From Brachionus rotundiformis (Eukaryota > Rotifera > Eurotatoria > Ploima > Brachionidae): a stretch of DNA of 64,000 bases. The translations under genes and the position numbers were made by a program. Numbering within the stretch: the stretch's first letter is position 1; the number at the start of each line of letters is the position of its first letter. Under the pieces are notes generated by a model that made no database searches, was not told where the DNA came from, and was given only the letters and a program-made list of their open reading frames with translations. Positions 1 through 10,953 of this stretch are shown here, piece after piece. The DNA lies in NCBI GenBank assembly GCA_016802295.1, contig JAESIW010000064.1, positions 745,425 to 809,424 of the forward strand. The letters are read 5' to 3'.

Positions 1-705
1 AAGACTGAATTAACATTTTTTGTGTCCTCTTCATTTTGAGCATTTACCAAATGGAGACTAAATAATAGAATAATCAGATTCTTATTCATATTTCACAAAA
101 ATGTTTTAAATTTTAAATTAGCAAAAAGTATAAAATTTTATTCAATTAAAAGTCATCATAAGTCTTTTTTAAAAAAGATCACAATAATTTTGCTATTAAA
201 TAAATTAATATATTAGCACAGGTATTTACAATTTTGATGAGTTGTGTCGACATAGTTTATAAGAGTTATCAGAGTATTAATAACTAAATTGGAATAATAA
301 CTAAATAAAAAATTTTAGGTCATTGAATTTATTTCACTTATGTAGTTTATGAAAAATCAGTAAATCGTCAGCTCACTACTTAAATTATCTTATTTTTTCT
401 TTCAATCTTGAATACAAATTATAGCAAAAGATAATAGTTGTTTTGAGACTGAAGTATCGATTAGACAATACAATATAAAAATATTTTTTAATAGTAAGCT
501 TTAATCCTAAATCTGATTAATATCAAATCATGATAAACAGAACATTATAAATATTAAAAATCGACTTGTTAGTTGCTACAAAAATAAGATAATACTTAAA
601 ACTTGATTATTTCATGTTTTCAAAAACTTTTAGATTTTTAAAAATTATATTTAAAAAAAAAGTAATAAATGATTAACTATATTTATGAATTTAATTATTA
701 ATTAT
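1..705. other. Non-coding AT-rich flank
   Basis: No coding region, RNA gene or clear repeat is visible up to about position 640. From about 640 to 705 the sequence is the 3' flank of the neighbouring minus-strand trypsin gene. It is practically identical to the 3' flank of the second trypsin gene at about 3474-3538. Confidence 0.6.
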
Positions 706-1631
706 TTAGTTATTTTGAATTTGTTGCAAGATCCAGTTATAGTAGTAGCTAGTTCTAGTGTAGACACCACCATCACCACAACCATAACCCCAACTGGTAA
801 TACCGGCCAATTCCCATCTGTTGTTATTTCTTACAACCAATGGACCACCTGAGTCACCTTGGCAAGTGTCTTTACCTTCACCAGTTTCACCAGCGCATAC
901 AGCTACTGCAGTATTTACAATTGAATATTTTTGTTTGCATCTAGTGTCAGTCAAAAGAGGCATTTGAACTTCCATTAAATATCTTGAGGTAAATCCACCT
1001 GAACTTAAAGTACCCCATCCAGTAGCCCAACTTTTATTAATTTTAAATTGAAGCTTACAAATAAAATAACATTTAATATTACCTGGAAAAACCTCCAAAA
1101 TTGGCACTGTTTGGAGATGGAACGCAAACTGGAACAATTTGGTCAGCATAATTAACTGGAGACTAAAAATTAATTTTAAAATTAAACAATAAATTTTAAT
1201 CTTTATCTTACACTCAATTTCATGACGGCAATATCGTTTTGGAAAGTTGAAGATGAGTAACTTGGATGCATAATTACTCTAACAACATTTCTTGATGTTG
1301 CCCATGATTCTTTGTTATTTCTGTCATGAAGACCGATATCGAATGAATAGGCTGTTGGGTTCAAGTTTGATGAGACACAGTGAGCAGCAGTTACAACCCA
1401 TTGGGAATTTATCAATGAACCACCGCAGATAAATCTTCCATTGTAAAGCATAGCAACTTGCCAGCCCCAATCTTCTGGATTAGCCCTTTGTCCTCCAACG
1501 ACTTTATCTGCATCTCTTTTACCTGGTCTTATATCTGAAATTCTTCGTCCACATCCGGATGGATTAAGAATAGTTGCATCTTGCGCAAAAACACAAGCAA
1601 CCACAAAGGCTAGGAAAATAACTCCTCTCAT
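706..1631 (-). CDS. Trypsin-like serine protease, secreted zymogen (copy A)
   Basis: Three exons on the minus strand: 1631-1212, 1162-1083 and 1030-706 (introns of 49 and 52 bp, GT-AG), giving 274 aa. The start was chosen at 1631, where a signal peptide (MRGVIFLAFVVACVFA) begins; an in-frame upstream ATG at 1670 would put 13 polar residues in front. A propeptide with one Cys leads to the activation site ADK|VVGG (residues 41-47). The triad is complete: His in TAAHC (about 84), Asp in NDIA (about 133) and Ser in GDSGGP. An Asp six residues before the Ser (KDTCQGDSGG) predicts trypsin specificity, cleaving after Lys/Arg. It is probably a digestive enzyme. It differs from the two inner copies throughout exon 1 and has an extra second intron, but its 3' third and 3' UTR are nearly identical to theirs. 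Confidence 0.93.
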
Positions 1632-1676
1632 TTTAAATTGTTTTAAAATGCTTGATGTACTTCTAGTCAATAAAAA

Positions 1677-1684
1677 CTTTTATA
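1677..1684 (-). promoter_or_regulatory. TATA box of trypsin copy A
   Basis: TATAAAAG read on the minus strand, 46-53 bases upstream of the chosen ATG at 1631. This fits a short 5' UTR of about 20 bases. The assignment rests on sequence and spacing only. Confidence 0.55.
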
Positions 1685-2244
1685 TTAATTTCATGTGAAT
1701 GTATATTGGTTATAGCATGTTTTTTTAGGATGTTTGATATTGATTTCATAATAGCATTGAAATACCTAAAGTTTTAAAATTAAAAGATAAATATGATTCT
1801 TGGTGAAAAAATTGCATGTGTTTTAAACCAAAATCAATTTTTTTGGCTAAATAACCATATTAAGTATGATAAAGATGGTTATCTAAATTAGAAAATAAAA
1901 AATAATATTTCAAAAAATATATATATTTGAATTTTCTATAAGAGTGTAATTGACATTGATTTAGTTTTAAATTTTTTAAATAATTTTGAATGATTAAAAT
2001 TAATAAAATTCTCATTAAAAAGTAGAGTAACTTTTCATTAAAAATTATCGTCTCATTTTTTTATTTTTCTAATTGATTATTTAAATTCATTCAGTCGATA
2101 CAAAAATTAATTTTAACAATTTAAAAAAAAGTAAAAAAACATTCAATTAATTGCTTTGAAATTAGAAATTAAAAATTAAAAAAACGAAAAGATACTTTTT
2201 AGATTGATACTTAAAGACCTTAGTCTTTTTTTCCTTAATAATTC
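1685..2244. other. Non-coding AT-rich spacer
   Basis: No gene is visible. The last part (from 2125) is the first copy of a segment that recurs directly at 8950-9069, outside the right arm of the palindrome. Confidence 0.5.
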
Positions 2245-2618
2245 CCGTATTCCCTCGTTCGATTATGCTGCACCACAAGTTCAAACACTTATAGCCTTAG
2301 TTTAATGCTTCATCAAGACTTGATTTTAAATTAAAAATTAAAAAATAATTTTACTGTATTTTTATTTCTTTATCTTTGGTGCTGCACCAAAGGCATAATT
2401 AGAAAAAATTATTTTTTAATTTTTACTTTAAAATCAAGTCTTGATGACGCATTAAACTAAGGCTATCAGTGTTTGATGCGGACAGAAACGCGAGATTACG
2501 CTATTAGAGCATGCGCTCAAAGTTAACAACATTATAGCATGGGCAAGATGTACTTTGGTGCATGGTCAAAAGACGTGCTTTAACTTGTGGTGCAGCATAA
2601 TCGAACGAGGGAATACGG
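2245..2618. repeat. Palindromic MITE/foldback-like element, full copy
   Basis: The 374-bp element starts CCGTATTCCCTCGTTCGATT and ends with its reverse complement (AATCGAACGAGGGAATACGG), so it has terminal inverted repeats of about 38 bp ending at ACAAGTT/AACTTGT. Inside is a second long inverted repeat (about 2292-2353 against 2404-2465, beginning GCCTTAGTTTAATG). At the centre is CTTTGGTGC/GCACCAAAG at about 2376-2394. The whole unit can fold into a nested hairpin. No coding capacity. No convincing target-site duplication was found. Two truncated copies lie at 8591-8951 and 9070-9422. Confidence 0.75.
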
Positions 2619-3538
2619 TATTTCCTAAACACAAAATTTTTGATGGTAAGAAAATAGAATTATTAAATAATCTAAATTTAAAGGGTTTTAAAGTAAATTA
2701 TTTCCTTTCTTATAGATAAAATTATAAAAACAAGATTTAAGATCTAAACATTAAATAAAAAATGAAATATAAGGAATTACATAAAATAAAAATAATAAAA
2801 TTATAAAAGATATTTTGATAGATAGAAAAATTAATAAAAATATAAAATACAAATTGGACAAGATAAAATTTTAATATACAAATTATTAAACCTAAATTTA
2901 ATAAAAAATATATTCTTTAAAAGCACTGAAAATCATTTCTGATCTAAAATAATCGAATTTATTAATATAAATTAATAATTGGTTAAATGAAAAAATTAAA
3001 TAAATAAAGTTGCGTCTTGTTATAACGAATATGAGTAATTAGAAAAATTTTTACTTAGTTAAATTCAATTAAAAATGTTAAATTAAAATTGTTCCTTATT
3101 AAGAAGAGATTCAAGATTTCCATCATTTTATTATTAGTCTTTTAGATTTCTAAAAATTATATTGTTATTTTGTCTTCAAAGAAGCCTAAATTAATAAACT
3201 TCTACAAGATTTGCCTATAATTGAGGTAAAGGAAATTGGACCAAAGTCGCTGGGATCGCTTTTTACACCTTTCTTGAACATTGGATTCATGTTGATCTTC
3301 ATCCATAAGATTGGACAACATGTTCATTGAAAGAATTGAAAATAAGAAATGAAAGGACAGGGTGGACCAAGTCAGATCCAATTGATTTGTGAGTTTCCAA
3401 TTCAGAGATCTTGCTTTCATTAAGAAAAGATTCAAGATTTCCTTATTTTATTATTAGTTTTTTAAAATTTTAAAAAATTATATTTAAAAAAAAAGTAATA
3501 AATGATTAACTATATTTATGAATTTAATTATTAATTAT

Positions 3539-4382
3539 TTAGTTATTTTGAATTTGTTGCAAGATCCAGTTATAGTAGTAGCTAGTTCTAGTGTAGACAC
3601 CACCATCACCACAACCATAACCCCAACTGGTAATACCGGCTAATTCCCATCTGCCGTTGTTTTCAACAACCAATGGACCACCTGAGTCACCTTGGCAAGT
3701 GTCTTTACCTTCACCAGTTTCACCAGCGCATACAGCAACTCTGGTATTAACTGATGAATACTTTTGTTTGCATCTAGAATCACTCAAGAAAGGCATTTCG
3801 ACTTGCATCAAATATCGTGAAACCGAACCACCTGAAGTCAAAGTACCCCAGCCAGTAGCCCATGAGCTTTTACCAGCAAAATCAACACTGCCGTCTGGAA
3901 TGCATACTGGTACAATTTCGTCAGTGAAAACCAATGGTTTCTAAAGATAAATTCTTAATTAATTAGTCAATTTTGATAAAAATGCTTACGTCTAATTTCA
4001 TGAGAGCAATATCGTTTTGCAAAGTTCTATCTGAATAGCTTGGATGAGCAATAACTTTGGTTACTTTTCTGCTGACAGCCCATGATTCAATGTTGTTTCT
4101 ATCATGGTGACCAATGTCGAATGAATAATAACTTGGGTTTAAGTAGCCATCGACACAATGAGCAGCTGTTACGATCCATTCAGAATTGAGAACTGAACCA
4201 CCACAAATAAATCCATAAAAATTAAAGTTCATTGATACTTGCCAACCCCAATCTCTTGGATCAGCTCTTGTTCCACCTACTACTTTATTTCCATATGGTC
4301 TCTTACCACATTCTGGTGGATTAATGGTTGCATCGGCCAAAATTGTGGCCACCAAAGCAGCTAAGATTATTAGAGGTCTCAT
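3539..4382 (-). CDS. Trypsin-like serine protease, secreted zymogen (copy B, left arm)
   Basis: Two exons on the minus strand: 4382-3990 and 3940-3539, with a 49-bp intron, giving 264 aa. It is the exact mirror of copy C at 6827-7670. Signal peptide MRPLIILAALVATILA; activation site GNK|VVGG (about 32-37); His75 in TAAHC; Asp124 in NDIA; Ser217 in GDSGGP; S1-pocket Asp211, so trypsin-like. Exon 1 ends after MKLD with GTAAGC and exon 2 resumes with KPLVFTDEIVPVC. Unlike copy A there is no intron before SSWATGWGT. It is presumably a digestive enzyme; identity with copy C means either very recent duplication or an assembly effect. Confidence 0.93.
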
Positions 4383-4408
4383 TTTTACTTTTTTTTTCTT
4401 TAGCCAAT

Positions 4409-4418
4409 TTTATTTATA
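4409..4418 (-). promoter_or_regulatory. Possible TATA box of trypsin copy B
   Basis: TATAAATAAA on the minus strand, 27-36 bases upstream of the ATG at 4382. If it is used, the 5' UTR would be extremely short. It is the mirror of 6791-6800. Confidence 0.35.
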
Positions 4419-4902
4419 TGAAAAACATTACATCTTGAATGGGAAAATATTTTATTTATCCATAAGTTATTCTTATCAAATTTTTTAATTGATGAACATT
4501 TACTTATGAATAATTAAGAAGCTTGGTTTTATAACTAGGTGAAACGACACATTTTTTGAAATTGCCTACCTATAACATTGTCTCCTTTTTTATTTTAATA
4601 ATATTGTAAAATGAGATTTTTGGGATTTTAAATAATTATTTGAATTTTTATTTAAACTAAATCTTTTTAATAATAATCAATTTTGTCAATTTTTCATTCA
4701 AAAGTTAAGATATAGGCAAGGTACTTAAAAATTATGAAATGAACTTTTAGCATTTAAAAATGTGTACCGTTAAAATTTTTTTCTTTTAAATTTTTTAATT
4801 TGATTTACCATAAGTAATTTTCGATAAGTCTCATTAATGAATTAAATTTCTTGAAAATTTTTTAAACACTCAAAACCCGAAGGGGCTTATTGTAATGATT
4901 AT

Positions 4903-5780
4903 ATGATGATTTATAATTTAAAATATAATATAGGCAATGCTGTTAATCCAAAAACAATTGAAGAAATAAACATTCCTTCTGAACTAAAAATAACTTATAA
5001 TGGAGGAGAGTTTTTATTGGCAGACAGTGGTCTAAATGATCCAGAACAGATTATAGTTTTAGCTACCAAAGCAAATATTCAACGTCTAAATGAAAAAGTT
5101 GATTGTTGGCATGTCGACGGAACTTTTGCCGTTTGTCCTGATTTATTTTACCAATTGTATACTATAAACGGCGTGATAAATGGCAAAAATTTACCATTAA
5201 TTTACGCTTTATTACCAGGCAAAAGTGAAATTATTTATTTAAAACTTTTCAAATTAATTGAGTCATTTTTAAAACGTCCTAAATATATTATGTCAGATTT
5301 TGAACTTGCTGAATTAAAAGCACTAAGTTCAACATTTAAAGATATAAAAATAGATGAATGTTTTTTCCATTATTCTCAAAACTTATGGAAAAATATGCAA
5401 AAAAAACATTTAAGTACTTTACATGCCACTGATAAGGAAGTACGTTTAGCTTTTAAGCGTTTGAAATGTTTAGCATTCATTAAGCCAAACGAAGCTATTT
5501 ATGCTTTTAAATTATTAAAAAAAATTTGTCCATCTAAGTTCAATGAAATGCATTTTTATTTGAAACTTATTATATTGGCAATTTAAAAAAAAATAGTTTA
5601 ACAGTAAGAAAAGTTCCATCATTTCCAATTTTATCATGGAATTGTCATCATAAAGTATTCGATGGTCGCCAGCGTACAAATAATACATTGGAAGCGTGGC
5701 ATTCAGCTTTTGAAAATGATGTCGGTAAACACCCAACTGACAACAACAAATATCTAGACTCGCTAAGTGCTGTAGTTTAA
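4903..5780 (+). pseudogene. MULE-type DDE transposase fragment, truncated and frameshifted
   Basis: The first block, 4903-5586 (227 codons), carries typical MULE transposase core elements: CWHVDGTFAVCPDLFYQLYT, then PLIYALLPGKSEIIYLKLF, then MSDFELAELKAL and FFHYSQNLWKNM. A second block, in another frame from about 5560 to the stop at 5778-5780, contains the conserved C-terminal RTNNTLEAWHSAF. The frames differ by a one-base change in a T-rich run near 5552-5560. The expected N-terminal zinc finger (FLYWCH-like) and the C-terminal tail are missing. The copy is therefore very probably inactive, unless the break is a sequencing error. Confidence 0.8.
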
Positions 5781-5885
5781 ATTTTTTTTGACATTTTATT
5801 TAACGAAAATTATATCGTATCAATTAATTAATAAATTAGCTATTTTTTCTTCTTAATTAATTTTTACATAAACGTGTTTTACGGA

Positions 5886-6018
5886 CACTATGAAAAAAAA
5901 AACACTATGAATAAATCACACTATGAAATGAATAATCACTATTAAATGATATACACTATAAAATCATCTCTCACTATGAAATATATGCACTATGAAAAAA
6001 CTCACTATGAAATGATAA
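5886..6018. repeat. Degenerate 17-bp tandem repeat (iteron-like)
   Basis: Eight copies of CACTATGAA or one-base variants start at 5886, 5903, 5919, 5937, 5954, 5972, 5988 and 6003, spaced 15-18 bases apart. The array lies just downstream of the transposase relic. It could be subterminal transposase-binding repeats or a small minisatellite. Confidence 0.8.
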
Positions 6019-6790
6019 AGTACCGCTTATTGGACCTCTTAAGTAAACTTATCTTTTTAATTTTATTCAATGAAAAAAGGTATATATTGAAATAAAAATA
6101 AATTAATTCCAATATTTTTTGATTTTAATTATCAGATCGCAAAAAATATTTAAAAAATGATTAACTTTTTCTTACCAAATACAAATAAGAGATTTAGTAT
6201 AAAGAGCCGAAAAAACTCCGCCGGTGTTTGAATGTTAATTTTACTATGTTATCTATCTTATCCAAAATATCTTAATTATTCAAATTATTCAATCATTCTA
6301 CTGTTTTCATTTTTGTTAATCGGTATATATATTTTTTTTAAATTTAAACTGAAAAATTCTTTTTTGATAATTAAATAATAAAAGCTTTTAATAGTTTTTC
6401 TTTTTTATTTATGTAAAAAAATTATTTAAAATATCTTAGATTTTTTAGGAGCTTTTTTTTTTAATTTAAAAAGCTTTTTTGCATTATTTGTTAATCCAAA
6501 AGCTAAATTATTAAAAAATATAATTAATATTTACCAAATATAATAAAAATGATAATTTAATAAATTAGAAAAAAATTTTATTAATGAGTTATATCAAAAA
6601 AATTAAAAAAAAAATTAAATTGAATTTAATATGTTATAGGTAGGCAATTTCAAAAAATGTGTCGTTTCACCTAGTTATAAAACCAAGCTTCTTAATTATT
6701 CATAAGTAAATGTTCATCAATTAAAAAATTTGATAAGAATAACTTATGGATAAATAAAATATTTTCCCATTCAAGATGTAATGTTTTTCA

Positions 6791-6800
6791 TATAAATAAA
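6791..6800 (+). promoter_or_regulatory. Possible TATA box of trypsin copy C
   Basis: TATAAATAAA, 27-36 bases upstream of the ATG at 6827; same element as in copy B. Confidence 0.35.
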
Positions 6801-6826
6801 ATTGGCTAAAGAAAAAAAAAGTAAAA

Positions 6827-7670
6827 ATGAGACCTCTAATAATCTTAGCTGCTTTGGTGGCCACAATTTTGGCCGATGCAACCATTAATCCACCAGAATG
6901 TGGTAAGAGACCATATGGAAATAAAGTAGTAGGTGGAACAAGAGCTGATCCAAGAGATTGGGGTTGGCAAGTATCAATGAACTTTAATTTTTATGGATTT
7001 ATTTGTGGTGGTTCAGTTCTCAATTCTGAATGGATCGTAACAGCTGCTCATTGTGTCGATGGCTACTTAAACCCAAGTTATTATTCATTCGACATTGGTC
7101 ACCATGATAGAAACAACATTGAATCATGGGCTGTCAGCAGAAAAGTAACCAAAGTTATTGCTCATCCAAGCTATTCAGATAGAACTTTGCAAAACGATAT
7201 TGCTCTCATGAAATTAGACGTAAGCATTTTTATCAAAATTGACTAATTAATTAAGAATTTATCTTTAGAAACCATTGGTTTTCACTGACGAAATTGTACC
7301 AGTATGCATTCCAGACGGCAGTGTTGATTTTGCTGGTAAAAGCTCATGGGCTACTGGCTGGGGTACTTTGACTTCAGGTGGTTCGGTTTCACGATATTTG
7401 ATGCAAGTCGAAATGCCTTTCTTGAGTGATTCTAGATGCAAACAAAAGTATTCATCAGTTAATACCAGAGTTGCTGTATGCGCTGGTGAAACTGGTGAAG
7501 GTAAAGACACTTGCCAAGGTGACTCAGGTGGTCCATTGGTTGTTGAAAACAACGGCAGATGGGAATTAGCCGGTATTACCAGTTGGGGTTATGGTTGTGG
7601 TGATGGTGGTGTCTACACTAGAACTAGCTACTACTATAACTGGATCTTGCAACAAATTCAAAATAACTAA
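6827..7670 (+). CDS. Trypsin-like serine protease, secreted zymogen (copy C, right arm)
   Basis: Exons 6827-7219 and 7269-7670 (49-bp intron, GTAAGC...CTTTAG) encode 264 aa, identical to copy B. Signal peptide of about 16 residues; short propeptide with a Cys; activation at NK|VVGG. Catalytic His75, Asp124 and Ser217 are present, and Asp211 gives trypsin-type S1 specificity. SWGYGCGDGGVYTR near the C-terminus keeps the substrate-binding glycines. It is transcribed divergently from copy B across the spacer. A digestive role is inferred from the family and from clustering. Confidence 0.93.
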
Positions 7671-8590
7671 ATAATTAATAATTAAATTCATAAATATAGT
7701 TAATCATTTATTACTTTTTTTTTAAATATAATTTTTAAAAATTTTAAAAAACTAATAATAAAATAAGGAAATCTTGAATCTTTTCTTAATGAAAGCAAGA
7801 TCTCTGAATTGGAAACTCACAAATCAATTGGATCTGACTTGGTCCACCCTGTCCTTTCATTTCTTATTTTCAATTCTTTCAATGAACATGTTGTCCAATC
7901 TTATGGATGAAGATCAACATGAATCCAATGTTCAAGAAAGGTGTAAAAAGCGATCCCAGCGACTTTGGTCCAATTTCCTTTACCTCAATTATAGGCAAAT
8001 CTTGTAGAAGTTTATTAATTTAGGCTTCTTTGAAGACAAAATAACAATATAATTTTTAGAAATCTAAAAGACTAATAATAAAATGATGGAAATCTTGAAT
8101 CTCTTCTTAATAAGGAACAATTTTAATTTAACATTTTTAATTGAATTTAACTAAGTAAAAATTTTTCTAATTACTCATATTCGTTATAACAAGACGCAAC
8201 TTTATTTATTTAATTTTTTCATTTAACCAATTATTAATTTATATTAATAAATTCGATTATTTTAGATCAGAAATGATTTTCAGTGCTTTTAAAGAATATA
8301 TTTTTTATTAAATTTAGGTTTAATAATTTGTATATTAAAATTTTATCTTGTCCAATTTGTATTTTATATTTTTATTAATTTTTCTATCTATCAAAATATC
8401 TTTTATAATTTTATTATTTTTATTTTATGTAATTCCTTATATTTCATTTTTTATTTAATGTTTAGATCTTAAATCTTGTTTTTATAATTTTATCTATAAG
8501 AAAGGAAATAATTTACTTTAAAACCCTTTAAATTTAGATTATTTAATAATTCTATTTTCTTACCATCAAAAATTTTGTGTTTAGGAAATA
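7671..8590. other. Non-coding 3' flank of trypsin C
   Basis: AT-rich sequence mirroring 2619-3538. A 77-codon open frame at 7774-8007 (mirrored at 3202-3435) has no recognisable domain, and I do not call it a gene. Within it, motifs around 'AATCTTGAATC' recur twice, showing local small duplications. Confidence 0.5.
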
Positions 8591-8951
8591 CCGTATTCCC
8601 TCGTTCGATTATGCTGCACCACAAGTTAAAGCACGTCTTTTGACCATGCACCAAAGTACATCTTGCCCATGCTATAATGTTGTTAACTTTGAGCGCATGC
8701 TCTAATAGCGTAATCTCGCGTTTCTGTCCGCATCAAACACTGATAGCCTTAGTTTAATGCGTCATCAAGACTTGATTTTAAAGTAAAAATTAAAAAATAA
8801 TTTTTTCTAATTATGCCTTTGGTGCAGCACCAAAGATAAAGAAATAAAAATACAGTAAAATTATTTTTTAATTTTTAATTTAAAATCAAGTCTTGATGAA
8901 GCATTAAACTAAGGCTATAAGTGTTTGAACTTGTGGTGCAGCATAATCGAA
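8591..8951. repeat. MITE/foldback-like element, second copy (inverted, end-truncated)
   Basis: Reverse-orientation copy of 2258-2618. It retains the end CCGTATTCCCTCG at 8591 but loses the last 13 bases at its right end, where the palindrome breaks into an A-run. Confidence 0.75.
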
Positions 8952-9422
8952 AAAAGTAAAAAAACATTCAATTAATTGCTTTGAAATTAGAAATTAAAAA
9001 TTAAAAAAACGAAAAGATATTTTTTAGATTGATACTTAAAGACCTTAGTCTTTTTTTCCTTAATAATTCCCGTATTCCCTCGTTCGATTATGCTGCACCA
9101 CAAGTTCAAACACTTATAGCCTTAGTTTAATGCTTCATCAAGACTTGATTTTAAATTAAAAATTAAAAAATAATTTTACTGTATTTTTATTTCTTTATCT
9201 TTGGTGCTGCACCAAAGGCATAATTAGAAAAAATTATTTTTTAATTTTTACTTTAAAATCAAGTCTTGATGACGCATTAAACTAAGGCTATCAGTGTTTG
9301 ATGCGGACAGAAACGCGAGATTACGCTATTAGAGCATGCGCTCAAAGTTAACAACATTATAGCATGGGCAAGATGTACTTTGGTGCATGGTCAAAAGACG
9401 TGCTTTAACTGGTGGTGCAGCA
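8950..9422. repeat. Direct duplication of the left flank including a third MITE-like copy
   Basis: Bases 8950-9422 repeat 2125-2597 in direct orientation with a constant offset of 6825 and only a few mismatches (for example 2586 against 9411). The element part is 9070-9422 and lacks its last about 21 bases, including the terminal inverted repeat end. The junction at 8950-8955 lies in an A-run present on both sides, which suggests microhomology-mediated joining. Confidence 0.85.
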
Positions 9423-10953
9423 AACAAAGCTTTGTACTTCTATATGACTTCTCAGATTTAAGTCAATCGATTAATTTACGTTAAAAAAAATCAAGACTTA
9501 GGAAGCAATTTTACTTGTCAAGACAAGAGAAAATAGTATCCTTATGAAATGAGCTACCAGACTTTACCCAACAAATTCATTCAAAGGTATGTTTGAGAAG
9601 CTTAGATATAAGCACTGGCGGCTAATGATACTACTATAGTTGAATAAACCATTAGTTGTGCTCTTTCATCCTTTATTATTTAATATAAAAGAAATTTTCA
9701 AATTTATTTTTTCGTAACATTATTCATTTTTTTAGTTTATTTAATGCATAAAATAAGTTCATTTTTATATTTTGTCATATTTTTTCTAATTTTAAATCTC
9801 TTAAACAATAAATAATCAATACTTCTATATTTTAATTATTTTTAAATCCCTTTAATAAACTTAAAGCATTTCAATGTTTTTATGTAATCAATATCAAACA
9901 TGCTAAAGAAATTCTTTGATATAGAAATTAGTTACTCGAATTAAAATATCATTAATTACTATCTGTAACAATAACTGATTTGGTCTTAATTATATGATTT
10001 ACAAATTTTATTTTTAGCTAAAAAGTAAATACTGCAAACAATAGAAAACAATGATGAAATCAGATATCAGATTTTTTAAAATTTTTGTTTTTTTTAATCT
10101 ATCCAAAAAATTCAGGAAATTTTAAAAATATCGACGATTGATTTGTTTAACTTATTTTAAAACCTTTTTTTAGAATATATTTTGTAAAACCAAATTTATT
10201 TTTCATTAATGATATCCAAGAATACATCATATCATTAGATCTTATTTTAATTTTAAAATGAATATTTTTTTCATAAAATTGCCCAAGGTATTTAACTTTT
10301 AAATTAGTAAAAAAATACTTTTCATTTCAATTATGCATAGTATTTATTTTATTATTTTCTAATTAGCTTTTAATCCATCAGTCAGTGTTTCAGATAAAGA
10401 GTTCCTATTTTTATTGATTAGCAAATTTTGACAGAAAATTTTTTAAGCTTACTAAAAATTGTTCAAGACATATAGTTAAAAATAATTTATCTTCTAATCC
10501 AAAATCCAAATTAAATTGTTTTTTTATTTCAATCGTAGCAAGTTTTTCATTTAGTTTTATTATATTCTTTTTGAGGCAAAATTTAATATTTCTTTACTTT
10601 CAAGATGTGATTGCTTGTTTCACGTTAAGGTGGCAGTATCTTACTATTATAATGGTATTTTATTTATTTAATACTCGATATTTCCAAACAAATTATTTTT
10701 AAATTTCTAGTTAAAATTGTTTCTTTTATATCTTTTTTCGTTTCAGATGGATTTTAGAAAGCCCTAATTGATTATTTAATAACTAGGTTGTAAAATAACT
10801 CAATAATATAACATTGATCGGTTATGTGAATTTAAAAAATATTCAATTAAAACCTTAATTTAGAGCATTAAGTATTTTTTCCTAAATTATTAGGATTTAT
10901 TATTTATTGATTTTTAAATAAGGTATTCTTTTTTTTAATTTTTGGTTTTAGAA
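9423..10953. other. Intergenic DNA upstream of globin
   Basis: No gene is recognised in this 1.5 kb. A splice acceptor-like TTTTGGTTTTAG ends at 10951, two bases before the globin ATG, so part of this region may be a 5' UTR intron or the outron of a trans-spliced transcript. Confidence 0.45.

Larger units (their letters stand above)
2258..4578. repeat. Left arm of a large inverted duplication
   Basis: This 2,321-bp segment is the reverse complement of 6631-8951. Paired positions always sum to 11209, so there is no indel between the arms. All spot-checked stretches and the trypsin coding regions are identical. The inner boundary is sharp at 4578/6631 and the outer boundary lies inside the MITE-like element at 2258/8951. 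The arm carries trypsin copy B plus its flanks. Confidence 0.93.
4579..6630. mobile_element. Palindrome spacer with degenerate MULE transposon
   Basis: A unique 2,052-bp segment between the inverted arms. It contains a broken MULE-type transposase (4903-5780) and a degenerate array of 17-bp repeats (5886-6018). The remaining parts (4579-4900 and 6020-6630) are AT-rich with no gene seen. Its location suggests that the palindrome arose around, or was mobilised with, a MULE insertion; this is inference. Confidence 0.55.
6631..8951. repeat. Right arm of the large inverted duplication
   Basis: Reverse complement of 2258-4578, 2,321 bp, carrying trypsin copy C and a MITE-like element copy at its outer end. 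Beyond 8951 the sequence does not continue the palindrome. Instead it repeats, in direct orientation, the left flank from position 2125 onwards. Confidence 0.93.

Noticed and set aside
3202..3435. 77-codon open frame (and its mirror at 7774-8007) downstream of the trypsins
   Set aside because: No domain, no signal peptide, non-ATG start. It is duplicated only because it lies in the palindrome arms.
3657..3944. Open frame antisense to trypsin B (mirror at 7265-7552)
   Set aside because: Shadow of the GC-richer trypsin coding exon; the sense frame has a full protease.
5886..6018. CRISPR-like array
   Set aside because: Units are 9-11 bp with about 7-bp AT-rich spacers in an animal genome; it is a degenerate tandem repeat.
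9549..9586. Exon-like MSYQTLPNKFIQ followed by a GTATG donor
   Set aside because: No in-frame continuation found. Joining to the globin acceptor runs into a stop. At best a 5' UTR exon.
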